Shown: positions 21,052 through 31,351 of the stretch, piece by piece | Numbering within the stretch: the stretch's first letter is position 1 | How the letters are laid out: the number at the start of each line of letters is the position of its first letter | Origin: Saccoglossus kowalevskii | Lineage: Eukaryota > Hemichordata > Enteropneusta > Harrimaniidae | DNA: 32,704 nt | Direction: 5' to 3' | Assembly (NCBI RefSeq): GCF_000003605.2 | Contig: NW_003141810.1 | Coordinates: 44,726 to 77,429, forward strand | The notes under the pieces: model-generated | Database searches by the model: none | Told to the model about the DNA's origin: nothing | The model's input: the letters and a program-made list of their open reading frames with translations, nothing else | Position numbers and translations under genes: made by a program

Positions 21052-22642
21052 CTGAAATCAATTATTTCCTATCACTCAGTCAGGCAAAAGTTGCAGACAC
21101 ATAATTGTTGTAATTGATTGATATATCTCGGCTGTCACATTATCTGAAACTTAAACAAGGCACGTTTTTATCCTCGCACCATTGTATGTATCGAATTTAA
21201 CATGTACACTTCAATACATTTGAAAATTAAAGAGTCCCTTATTTTAACCCTTGCACTGTTCATAAATCAAACCCACGCGGTTCTTTCCCGATAAGAAATA
21301 AGTCCCATTTGGTCCAAAAGTAGCTATAAAAATAGCGGGAAAAATTGGGCGGGAAAATTACGTGGTAATACAAAATAATACAAACGCAAACAATCTACGA
21401 TGGCAGTTTTGTGACCAAAATTTCATTTGTTCATTTTACTGAATAATAATAAGTCAAATTTATTTATAAAGGGCAATCTTTCTATAAGTGTTAAGTAAAT
21501 ATTTTTTTAGGAATCGCCGTTTACCTCCATCAAATCATGTACATTTGGTGCATTTGATCACGTACCTTATTTGTATATCCTATAGTTGATAGTGGCAGTT
21601 GATATAGTGACTGAAACGGGTTTCTCTTGCTGATGAGTTTGACGATTCTCATGCCCGAGCAGACACTGTTCAAAGCGTATATGTTGTTTTCATATCATAT
21701 TTGAACACATGGAGCATGATCGACGATTTGAGAGAGAGAGAGGGGGATGGACAGGGGAAGGGGCTACACAATTAAAGATTGTTAGTAGCTTATACCCGAT
21801 CGTGGTGCTTGTTTCGGTCAGTGGTTGTGTTGATAAGGGTGATGATGAGCCATTGATGAGTGAGTTCACAGCACTAACATTTTCTACAAATTAACAGCCC
21901 ATTTAAATGTACGAAGTTACCTCTACTGGTAAGAAGTTCAAAGACCCACGTTTAATAATTTGTTTGTCAAAACAAGGAAATAGTTGTCGTTCCCATTGAT
22001 CTGAGGACAATTGTCCACGACATCGAAGCCACTATGTTTGATGTATAGTCTTCTTTTTGTTGACTGTTATTAAAACGCCGATGGCCACATGTTTTGAATA
22101 TTTTGATTCGTGCAATGGTCATACAATACTAGCTCTAGTGGTCTGAATAGGAATATGAATGGCAGAACACTGGATGCAGTATAGAGCATTTCTTACAGTT
22201 TTACGTGTGATGAAATAGTAAAACAAGCTAGTACGCATGCGCGTTGCATTACTAGTGCGTACTAATAATTCAAACCGCACATTATGCACTGTGAAAACAG
22301 CAAATGATAAACCATATCATATGTGAATATCGTCACATTTGTTTACACCCCAAACACGTTACATGTTGTGCCATTACGTGTTGGTGAATAAATCAGTAAT
22401 ACTACTTCAATGAATAAATATTCAAGAAAGTGCATTTTGTAGATAGTCAGTATTGTTGTTGGGTTTCAGAACAGAAATTCTAATTGTTGTTGCCATATAA
22501 ACGACCTGTTTCCTACCACGAAACGATTACTACTATCAATGTCATTCGCTTCCTTTTATCAATGCACCCGAAACATCTGCATGTCCGGGTGACGAAAACG
22601 TTTAATTAAATATAAGACAACTTATTGTTTCTCTGTTTCCAG

Positions 22643-22792
22643 TCACGTGACCCTGTGAATTCGCTTGATGCTACTGCCGTTCGTTCTGCTGTCTCCTATT
22701 TTCCAATCGCAAGGTCAGGCACAAGTTCATCTACAGGCCCGCTAACTATGCGAGTTGTTGCCCAACTACTAAGATTACAAACACTCGTTTGA
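22643..22792 (+). CDS. Possible plus-strand terminal exon, weak
   Basis: A strong-looking acceptor (TTGTTTCTCTGTTTCCAG, ending 22642) precedes a 49-residue phase-0 frame to TGA at 22790-22792. It includes SRDPVNSLDATAVRSAVSYF and LTMRVVAQLLRLQTLV. It lies inside the intron of the minus-strand gene. There is no upstream exon and no recognised homology, so chance is quite possible. Confidence 0.18.
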   Translation, partial: SRDPVNSLDATAVRSAVSYFPIARSGTSSSTGPLTMRVVAQLLRLQTLV

Positions 22793-23203
22793 TGGCGCTG
22801 CAAAATACATTATTATCATGTATTGACTAGCTCGAAGTTCGCGTTAACGCCCCGCCCAACATCAAAACAAATCAATAAGGCACCGGACCTCGTTGATGTT
22901 TGAATTAACTGAGTCGTAAATTCCCCTTGTTTCGCTCCAAACGATCTGAAAATGAAAGCACGACTCTATAAAGTTACTTCTAAATATCCCCCGGGAATAT
23001 ACCGCGTTGGCTGACATCATAAATTTGCCTTATTCAGTGTTTGCGCAACGAAATAAGTAACACAGTAAAATAAACTCATTGTGTAAAACACGAATTATGA
23101 TGCCTTTCGTGTCAACGCCGCATTTTACGAGGATGACAGAATTGCGTTTTCACAATTTGATTCATTAAAATAACGCAATCACTTTTTAGATTCAACAATC
23201 TTC

Positions 23204-23222
23204 GTTTGTTTGTTTGTTTGTT
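23204..23222. repeat. GTTT microsatellite
   Basis: Four consecutive GTTT units followed by GTTG. Confidence 0.85.
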
Positions 23223-23285
23223 GATCTCTAAATGGTGAACCATATGTTTCATTATGCACATATCTATAATATCTGAAATATTTAA

Positions 23286-23452
23286 ACGGGGGAGTCGTCA
23301 CCTGCGTATGCGTCAGATGGCCATGGCGTGTGTTTACAATGTTTATACAAACAAGCGTCTACCCACGAGGCTTTGCGTTTTTAGCGTGTGTTGTTGTTAC
23401 AGTCGCTTGGGACTCAATTCCCGCGCGTGCGCAGGTGACGACCCTCTCGCAT
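23286..23452 (+). mobile_element. MITE family A, copy 3
   Basis: It lies between TTAA at 23282-23285 and 23453-23456. At about 167 bp it is slightly longer than its siblings, because a TTTACAATG-type segment is partly duplicated near 23332-23349. The ends GTCGTCACCTGCG and CGTGCGCAGGTGACGAC are intact. It lies in the intron of the minus-strand gene. Confidence 0.9.
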
Positions 23453-23912
23453 TTAACAACAGCTAACTGTAAAGCTGGCAGTTATGACTGTCTCTGTGGT
23501 AGGGAGAACAACATTACGGGCCGCGGTATGACCATGTGATTTCCCGACTATAAGCTGAGAATAAAAAATGAAGATGCTGATGTACAAGTTGTTTCTACTT
23601 CTCTCAGAGAAACACACAATTATAATACCGTCAGACATGCAGGTGCATCGCGTTTGTTGTCAATCGCAGGGAGGGGGGGGGGGCTAAATTGTTGATTATA
23701 TCACACCTAGCTGGGAACGAGGTTGACCAAATATGGTGAAATTGCAAACGTACTCGGACACTGACAATGTCCTTCATTAGTCAATTCTCGTCGTCCAATA
23801 ATAACGCTGTAACGCGAGGAGTGCCACACACAGTTGAACGCTTCAGTTGTGTCGTCGTTTTTTGTTTGTTTTTTCGTTTTGATACAGTGAATCTTAAAAT
23901 ACAACAATTCGT

Positions 23913-23925
23913 CGCTAGAGGGCGC
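23913..23925 (+). promoter_or_regulatory. CTCF-like motif CGCTAGAGGGCGC
   Basis: A good partial match to the CTCF core (CTAGAGGGCGC), inside the gene's intron. Confidence 0.35.
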
Positions 23926-24807
23926 AAAGTATTGGAAACGAGCATCATCTTATAATAACAAATAGCCTCACGTCACCCAGAGTAATATACAATACATAAA
24001 CAGTTGGACAGTTGCCATGAAAAAAATGGAATGTATTTTGTAAATATACCAGTTTGAATTATAACTTTGAAATCTATCGATAATCATATGAAGTTGATAA
24101 TAATTATGCCATATCAGTTTTGTTTTTATACATTTTAAAAATTTCAAAAGACTGCATCTCTAATATGTACATTATTACAGCTTTCTTACTGTACATATTA
24201 TGTCTAAAAGTTTGAGGTGATATCGTGAACAAGATGAATTTGAAAGTTCGCTGAAAATGTTGTGTAAACCCTTACCGGGAGGATCATTTCCTTCTAAAGC
24301 TAGTATTTCCTTTCAAGTCCACGAAACCTGAACTATATAATGCGTAGCAAAGCATATATAGTAGACTGTCGACATTCGCTCTGATTTTTGTTCTTTTTGT
24401 GTTTTTTTATTATTATTAAAAATGATTTAACAAGTTGAAAAAATAGACCAGAGCGATAATCCATATATTTAAAGCTAAAAGAAAAATTATAACGTTTGTG
24501 TGCCATGAGTGCTAAACCAAAACTTTGAGCTCGTGTACTTTGTACATGTATTTCACACCAGGATCGCCAGTTGACTTGTACGTGAATATTTAACACTTAC
24601 GTTAGGTTGCATTGTCAAGTGTGATACAGTGATAAAAATATACTCGATTAGCTTCATGTAACGTTTATCATGCGTGTAGATGGAAATGTCGACTCCGTCA
24701 TAGACGGCGTCGGTATCGAAGAGCAAACTAACAAAAAACGACAGCATGGTGTTCAGATGCCGCTAGTGGCGCTATTTGTTTCAAAACTTCATAACTGACA
24801 CCCTTAC

Positions 24808-25920
24808 ATCTTTTTCTTCAGTTCTTGTTAAGGTTCCCGGCATCTCGGCAACGCTACGTCGCATAATTTGATTAGGATTAAATCCGCGTATCGATCGTTG
24901 ACGACTTGAGTGCGTGGCTGATGTAGGGTCCCGCTGGTGGCTGCGAGACATGTGCCTCGCTAACGCTTTGGTAAGATCCTCCTCGCCCACCTGTGCCAAC
25001 AAGTTACCACGACTTTCCTCGCGAAGCAACACCGCTCGTGGTTCACGAAATTGTCGGGTTGTGTTTTTTCGAGATTTCATCTCGCTTGAGTGGAACAGAT
25101 CCGGTGGTAGTACCATCCGCCGGTCTTGCATTTTCGTCTCCCGTGTCGGTTCGTCAGCATCAAGATTTGCCTGCTTCGCCAACAACGACTTCTTCGCATT
25201 TTGCCGGGAAATACCGTTTTTCAATTTAAACGTGTTTCCCTTTGTGCTCCAGTTTGACTCTTCTTGGTCGTCCTCAACAGAATTCAGATCAGGTGACCTC
25301 AAAGCAAACGCTACACGGTGATTTGAATGTCCCTTTTCTCTCGATTCGTCATTTCCATTGAGACACTCTTCTCTAAAAATCCTAATTTTATTTTTTATTT
25401 TTAAATTTGATTGCCGTGGGTGAGTAACAGTCGATGGTCTGTTTTCCGTAGTTCTGTTTCTGCTCGCTAACTTCCCGGGCGCCGTTTGAGGGCGCAACGG
25501 TTGTACACGCGTGTTTATCGGATACCTCTCCGACCCTTCGCTCATATCTGAGGGACAGGTCAGAGAGATGTCATCATCATCGTCGTCGTCATCACTTATT
25601 GACCCGCTTCGTGCCAGTCTTTTATTACGTCTTATAGCCATCCTCTTTCGCAGCAATCTTCTGCGGTATCTTCTTTTACGTTCACGTTCTCTAATCTCCT
25701 CCTCTGGAGGGCGCCCTTCTGGGCTTTTCCCGCTACTTATTTGAATTCCAGAGAAATCTTCTTGGATCAAGCGAATGTCATTGTTCACCGTTGCCATGAT
25801 GCATTTTTTGCTTTTCTCAATGATTCGAAGCCTCTCGTCCAGTTTATACGCCTCCAATTCGTTAATTCGCTTCGCTCTCTGGAGCCTCACTGAGTTGATG
25901 CTGATTAACCCCGTTGTCAT
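24808..25920 (-). CDS. Large first coding exon of coiled-coil, intrinsically disordered protein
   Basis: On the minus strand an acceptor (TATTTTGTTTTGCAG) ends at 25937. The exon starts at 25936 and the first ATG of the exon, at 25920, has a good context (GTAGCCATGA). This gives 371 residues up to the phase-0 donor GAT|GTAAGG. Residues about 12-57 form a charged coiled coil (RLQRAKRINELEAYKLDERL onward). Residues 77-104 are extremely basic and could act as a nuclear-localisation or nucleic-acid-binding segment. Residues 110-117 are eight aspartates. The rest is polar and disordered, with an RPQTAPG motif near 143-149. Codons are more GC-rich than the flanks, and the frame is the longest in the window. 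Without splicing it would stop at 24781 after 379 residues. The N-terminal helix loosely recalls the vertebrate CCDC190 coiled coil; this is from memory and is not a call. Confidence 0.85.
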
Positions 25921-25936
25921 GGCTACATTGATTCGC
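25921..25936 (-). other. 5' UTR segment after splice acceptor
   Basis: Sixteen bases (GCGAATCAATGTAGCC) lie between the acceptor AG and the ATG. They imply at least one upstream exon carrying the promoter. In-frame bases before them are open but lie in the intron. Confidence 0.6.
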
Positions 25937-26054
25937 CTGCAAAACAAAAATATAGAAATTTCTGAACTCTGTTGCTATTATTGCGACCAGAAAATAACCA
26001 CTAGCAACAAGTACAATACTTGATCGGGCAATCTCGTTTTACGTATCACTCTAT

Positions 26055-26377
26055 CCTCGGGGGCGGAGCTACGTCACCGACGTTCCACGTTGCTACGACG
26101 CGCACCACTGTACATGCATTTCTATGGGCTCTGTGCGCGCTGCTGTGGAACGCCGGTGGAGCCGGTGAAAATTCGAGAAAACAACACAAACTCAACTTTG
26201 AAGTAATTCCGAACAACCAAACTTATATATGTTACACACGTAGGGCTAATCTTGTTACACTGTTCAGGGGAGTCTCAACAGTTATCCCAAAGTACCGTTT
26301 TCTGAGAGTTTTGGGCCTTTGTTTTCACCGCCGCAGGTTGCCAGGCGGTGAAAATGCCCGGATGTCCGCCCCCGAGG
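26055..26377 (+). mobile_element. MITE family B, copy 2
   Basis: This is a complete 323-bp copy with the cleanest inverted ends: CCTCGGGGGCGGA on the left and TCCGCCCCCGAGG on the right. AT flanks both sides. It lies about 120 bp upstream of the minus-strand exon acceptor, in an upstream intron or promoter flank. Confidence 0.92.
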
Positions 26378-26930
26378 ATTGGCAATGATAGCGTTTACAT
26401 TGTTGGCGCGTAGTAAGAGCGGAAAATCACCCGCGAGCAGAGATGCGCAGCGAAGATAACTAAGTTGAGCACACATGGAGCGCGCACCAATCTTATCAAT
26501 CCAGCAACAAACGCCATACTGTCCGCTTTTGTACATTTCGCTCGAAGTCGCACCTTCTAGCGACGAAGCCTGCCTGTGACGTCAGATGGCCCGGGATGTA
26601 TGCCATGCCGTCCACAGCGGCGATAACCATGTTTGGTTGCCACTTTGTCATTATATCACTCAAATTCGCTCCGTATGACCAGTACCGAATAACTAAATTC
26701 CCAAACACTATGAATGTTGCGAACCGCATTCAGAGTTATTTATCGTGACGTCACACAATGACTTTGTCACTAGAGGGTGCGACTACTTTGAAAGCTGTCT
26801 TACAGTTACGCCCAATTCAAGTGTTCTATTCATGTATTCCAGGTTAAGTATCATAATCCAATTCGAATAACCCAAGACTAGTAGCTCTGAGTAAAATATA
26901 CATATTTAAGTATGTCTGTTCCTAACTTAA
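26378..26930. other. Relatively GC-rich upstream flank of the gene
   Basis: More GC and CpG than the surroundings. It could hold the promoter or 5' exon of the minus-strand gene, but no TATA box, initiator or exon could be defined. A CTCF-like CACTAGAGGGTGC is at 26768-26780. Confidence 0.3.
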
Positions 26931-27085
26931 AGCAGGGTGTCGTCACCTGCGCATGCGTCAGATGTCCATAGCGTGTCTTTGTTTACAAACAAGCGTCTAC
27001 CCATGAGCCTTTGCGTTTTAGCGTGTCTTGTTATCATCGCTTGGGACTCAATTCCCGCGCGTGCGCAGGTGACGACCCTCCCGCT
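26931..27085 (+). mobile_element. MITE family A, copy 4 (best preserved)
   Basis: This 155-bp copy sits between perfect TTAA sites (26927-26930 and 27086-27089). The ends read AGCAGGGTGTCGTCACCTG and CAGGTGACGACCCTCCCGCT. Confidence 0.95.
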
Positions 27086-27420
27086 TTAAGTATCACGTAT
27101 GAAAATACTAGTACGCTGGCAGACGTGAAGGACCACAGACACAGACGAAACAGTATTTTTCCATGTCCATTAACCAGACAGTATGGGTGGGAATTTAACA
27201 CAGATGCTCCAACGGGATTGGTAATATTTGCAATGTAACCCGACATCGCTTGATTAAGCATTAACCTTGCCTGTTACAAAATAATGCCGATCCATCGGAG
27301 ACCCATTGTGAACGTCAATGAAACGTGGCATTGAAATAACAGGGGGTGACAGCATTACCGTATTCCGGAACAGCGCCCTCTTTGTTTGAAGCAAAGATAC
27401 GAAATGCTGCTGAAAATTAA

Positions 27421-27543
27421 AGCGCGGTAGTCATCCTCTGCGCATGCGGCAAGCGGCCATAGCGTGTCGTCGTTTACAAACAAGCGTCTACCCATGAGCC
27501 TTTGCGTTTTAGCATGCGTTGTTATCGTCGCTTGGTACTCAAT
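27421..27543 (+). mobile_element. MITE family A, copy 5, 3'-truncated
   Basis: TTAA (27417-27420) precedes AGCGCGGTAGTCATCCTCTG. The body matches other copies through GTCGCTTGGTACTCAAT, then stops abruptly. The right inverted end and right TTAA are gone. Confidence 0.88.
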
Positions 27544-28850
27544 CAAGTTTGTTAATTTACAAAGATGTTGCCGATTGTTTACGTACTTAGATACGTAATT
27601 CAAAATATCAAAATAATTGACGTAATCTGCAACGAGAAAGTAAGGATACTTTGATTGTTATGACCCTGATTCCAATTCATCTTTGTGCATTATTAGTATG
27701 CAAATTACGTCGGACTGATTCATAAAATCACAGACTAGTTGATAGCAGACTTTACTAGTCCAAAAAACAAGGATCTGAGCTATTTCAGACCGAATCAGTG
27801 GGAATTACAGTGTAAGCAAAAACGCGTTGCTGAAAGCTGTTTCTCTGGGAAACGATGTGCGTTAACTGGCAATATGGCACGAATGAATCCTGGGATGAAG
27901 TGAATTGCAACGTCACAACGTTAACGTTGACATGGAAACAACATTCAGCAGCGTGTTATGGTGACAACGTAGTCACTGAACTATCTTGAAACCACTATAA
28001 AATACAAACTGAACCGGAACCGATAATAAGAAAATTCCAAAACAAAATAGCTATTAAACCCAAATGTGAAAAGAGGATTCTTTGGTGCAACTTTTTAGTG
28101 TTTTATGTACCAATATATCCCTTCCTCAGCCAAGCCTTTTTTTATTTAACACCTGTTTTATCGTTTTCCACCTTCCATTCTTGTGAATCTGTAAAGTTTA
28201 TGATCAATTTTACAACACCCTACCTGAACATGCCCGGCCTCGTTCAGGAGTAAACTTTTCGTGCAGCTTTGATATTATCTAAAGCCTTGGAAACTATGAA
28301 AGGCAGCTATTATAAGAAAGTAACGAAAACGGTTATATATATATAGCGCGTCATGTCCTGGCGTTTTTAACAGGTATCGTCAGGTTAACGGGTTGTTTAT
28401 GGACGTGGAAAGTTTGAAAATTCTCGACTCGTGCTTGTCCCCAGAAGGAAATGTCATAATGGCTTCAAAACGCCACACTGTTGTAAAAAGAATGACCAAT
28501 ACAATACAATAATTCGCGAATAAATATTTTTATTTTATTATTCGCAACTGTTTCAACAGACAATAGGTCAATTCAAAGATACGACATATGGCAAAATCAT
28601 GTTACGAACAAAAAAAAGAGAGATAAGCTGGACAATTTGATTGTAAAAAAATATGGAGGGTATCAGTAAAATCCCCAAAAAATACTGAGATCAATAACAC
28701 TGATATTGGGTCTGGAACATTTCTAAGATTAAAGAGTAGCAATCCTAAAATTTTTGCATAAATCGATGAACATGTTAGGGTGGAAAGGGATTCGAGTTTT
28801 GTATTATACATATTTGATACATTTAATATTTATCCGTTTATGTTCAGCTA
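27544..28850. other. AT-rich spacer, nothing recognised
   Basis: A short TA run (about 28334-28345) is the only structure noted. Confidence 0.5.
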
Positions 28851-28854
28851 TTGA

Positions 28855-29010
28855 AGCGGGGGAGTCGTCACCTGCGCATGCGTCAGATGGCCATAGCGTG
28901 TCATTGTTTACAAACAAGCGTCTACCCATGAGCCTTTGCGTTTTAGCGTATGTTGTTATCGTCGCTTGGGACTCAATTCTCGCGCGTGCGCAGGTGACGA
29001 CCTTCCCGCT
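28855..29010 (+). mobile_element. MITE family A, copy 6
   Basis: This complete 156-bp copy has ends AGCGGGGGAGTCGTCACCTG and CAGGTGACGACCTTCCCGCT. The flanks are TTGA (28851-28854, mutated) and TTAA (29011-29014). Confidence 0.93.
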
Positions 29011-29014
29011 TTAA

Positions 29015-31351
29015 ATATTTCTGCGTCGGCAATCAGGTACGAGAGAAGTCTTAGTACACCAGGTTACAATACAAAAGTACAGCGACTTTGACTGACCTCA
29101 TTGAAAAGAAAACATGTACATTTCAAGGAGATCCAGCATTTTAAAAGCTCCGGGAACAATAACACTAATGTGCATACAGAAATTGAGATTGTGAGACAGA
29201 ATGAAATCCTGATGTTTAACAGATCTGTTTCCATCAATGGGAATGTCCTTAACGGGGTATTTCTTAACAATTAACGATTACTTATCAGTAACAGTAATTA
29301 CATTATATTTGTCCGTGTTTAAGTTTCCGTTTCCATCACTGACACCAGCGTACACGATAATTAAGACTAACTGGAGCGTACGTGGTTACAGTCTGCCTTA
29401 CCAGTGATATGATTGAATAATTTATAATCTTCCGCGTAGTGAAAAGTATCTCCCTATACATTTGAACATACGTAACAAACAGCATAGGTAGGGCGGGCCT
29501 TAAAGGGAATCTTGCGGTATCTCAGATGTTACCTTTGCTCATGTAGATTCATGGCCACTAATAACGACTCTTCGCCGACGAAGAGATGTAAACACAACGA
29601 ACCTTTAAGATTGCCATAAATGCCATGAAATTGAAGTTTATAATATAATTTAAGTTAGTGACTGGCAGAGTCAAGTCTATACTAAAGTCTAAATACACTG
29701 CGTCCACCTGGTGCCCAGCAATGATATGTTTTGAAATAAATGTATATATGTATTGTCTAACTGAAGTAAAACCATGCTGGTAGTCACAGACGGAGCTTCA
29801 AATGGAAGTGAGTCGATAAAAAGACAACCTTCTCAAAAAAGTATAAAATCAATTAAAGATTATAGTGTGGTAGCGCGATATTTTGCGAGACGGCACTTTA
29901 TCTACTCGCTTCGGGAGACCACTAGGTGGCGTAGTACACGCCATAACGATTTTTTGTGTGACGTGCCTACATTACATATTTCTCTAAACGAGTGTTTCTC
30001 GCTGTTCAACATGTATATGGCTATTATCGTATTTTGGTGGAAAACTTGTTTACGTTTAGCGCGCGTATAGGTGCACAGTGATATGAACCGTTCGCTCTGT
30101 CGTTTGCACCGACGTTAAAAATATATGTGTTGTATTCGCTGCTGTTTGTATTATTATATGTACATATGTCTAGGTTAATAAAACATCTTACGAGCAACGT
30201 TGTCACAGAAGATAGCGAATTAATGCTGAACAATTGCTAATACGATTGCTGATTAACAAAATGTAAACAAATGTTCCCTTATTGGGCCCTTCCCATTTTT
30301 CCACAAACCATATTAATCCAAGAGAATCGAAGATAAGATACATCGACAGTATCTAACCTCTTGATTGCATTGTTATGAACGGGCAAGCCACGTCAATGCT
30401 GATTTAAAAAGAAGAAAAAGGAGGTACCTATTCACTTTACTTATTGTATCACTGTTGAGTTCAGATGAAGTGCACCTATTTATTTGAAAGGAAATGTAAC
30501 AAGAAGAGAAAAACACGCTGGTGTCACATTGACCGGGAGTAGCATGATTTGTACGAATAATTTGCAAGTTATGCCGTACTCTTGGTTAACCTGTTTATTC
30601 CCTCCCCTTCGTTTCAGGGGTACGTTGCTGGTATAATGTTCGTACAAAAACAAAAACAAAATCAGAACTAGGTCTCGCCGTTGGAAATATCAAAGCATTA
30701 TGGTATTTGCACCTCGTAGTGTTCGATGTGGATATCACGTGCGAAGAACTGCAATAAATATAGTTGCCATGGTATTCACAAAAAATATCTGCCTTGGCAA
30801 AAAGAGAACATCACCAAGCAGTCCAGTGGATTCGATTGTGAATTTTCAGTGTCTTAGGGTGTCATCAAGTCACAGTAATAAAATCAGTATAACTAAAATG
30901 GTTACTATCAATGCGACACTATAATATTACTTTGGTATACTGGTTTAATTGCTAGTAAAATTGGTTTTAAAACACTTTGGGTTATTATTATTTTTTTCAA
31001 AATTATTACTGTATTATTTTATCCGGAAATTGTTTTCAGAACATCAATATTTTTATGAAAAACATATTTTTGCATACATTATTATCAAATGAAATTCGTC
31101 TAACAATATGTATAAATATGATAAATTATGGATTTTACATTTTACTTAGTATCGTGTATTATTTATGAACATAAAAGTATTTATTTTAATTATTTACGAA
31201 ACAATTTCTGTATTCTTCTACTAATATTGACGTAGTAATATTTTATGAATATTAATATTAAAACACTATATTCACAGTGTATGCACCCCGTCATAAAACA
31301 AATATTGAATTAGAAGCATACCGTATATTTGTTCGGTGAAAAATTGAAATT
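29015..31351. other. AT-rich spacer, one CTCF-like site
   Basis: Only short frames occur (for example 29774-30070). A canonical-looking CTCF core is at 29919-29931. The last 400 bp are extremely AT-rich before the minisatellite begins. Confidence 0.5.
29919..29931 (+). promoter_or_regulatory. CTCF-like motif CCACTAGGTGGCG
   Basis: It matches the bilaterian CTCF core CCASYAGRKGGCR at every position. A motif match alone does not prove binding. Confidence 0.4.

Larger units (their letters stand above)
21052..24807 (-). other. Intron of the coiled-coil protein gene
   Basis: The donor GTAAGG (24807 downward, after codon GAT) and the acceptor TTTCAG (ending 21052) bound about 3.76 kb. It holds a family A MITE (23286-23452), a GA run (21730-21742), a GTTT run (23204-23222), a 9-bp inverted repeat TAGTACGCA/TGCGTACTA (22229 and 22256) and a CTCF-like motif (23913-23925). 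A further small exon in it cannot be excluded, but none with an open frame in the right phase was found. Confidence 0.55.

Noticed and set aside
24290-24345. Possible small minus-strand exon between AG and GTAAGG inside the intron
   Set aside because: All three frames contain stops, so it cannot be a coding exon of the 512-residue protein. A poison exon remains possible but unsupported.
24914-25744. Plus-strand frames of 77-135 codons opposite the large exon
   Set aside because: They are antisense shadows of the minus-strand coding exon. Their serine-rich runs mirror its Asp8 and Arg-rich codons.
26020-26536. Frames of 122 and 84 codons on opposite strands
   Set aside because: The 122-codon plus-strand frame lies almost wholly in family B MITE copy 2 and resembles the frames of the copy at 18526. 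The 84-codon minus-strand frame overlaps the MITE's right end and has no motif or splice context.
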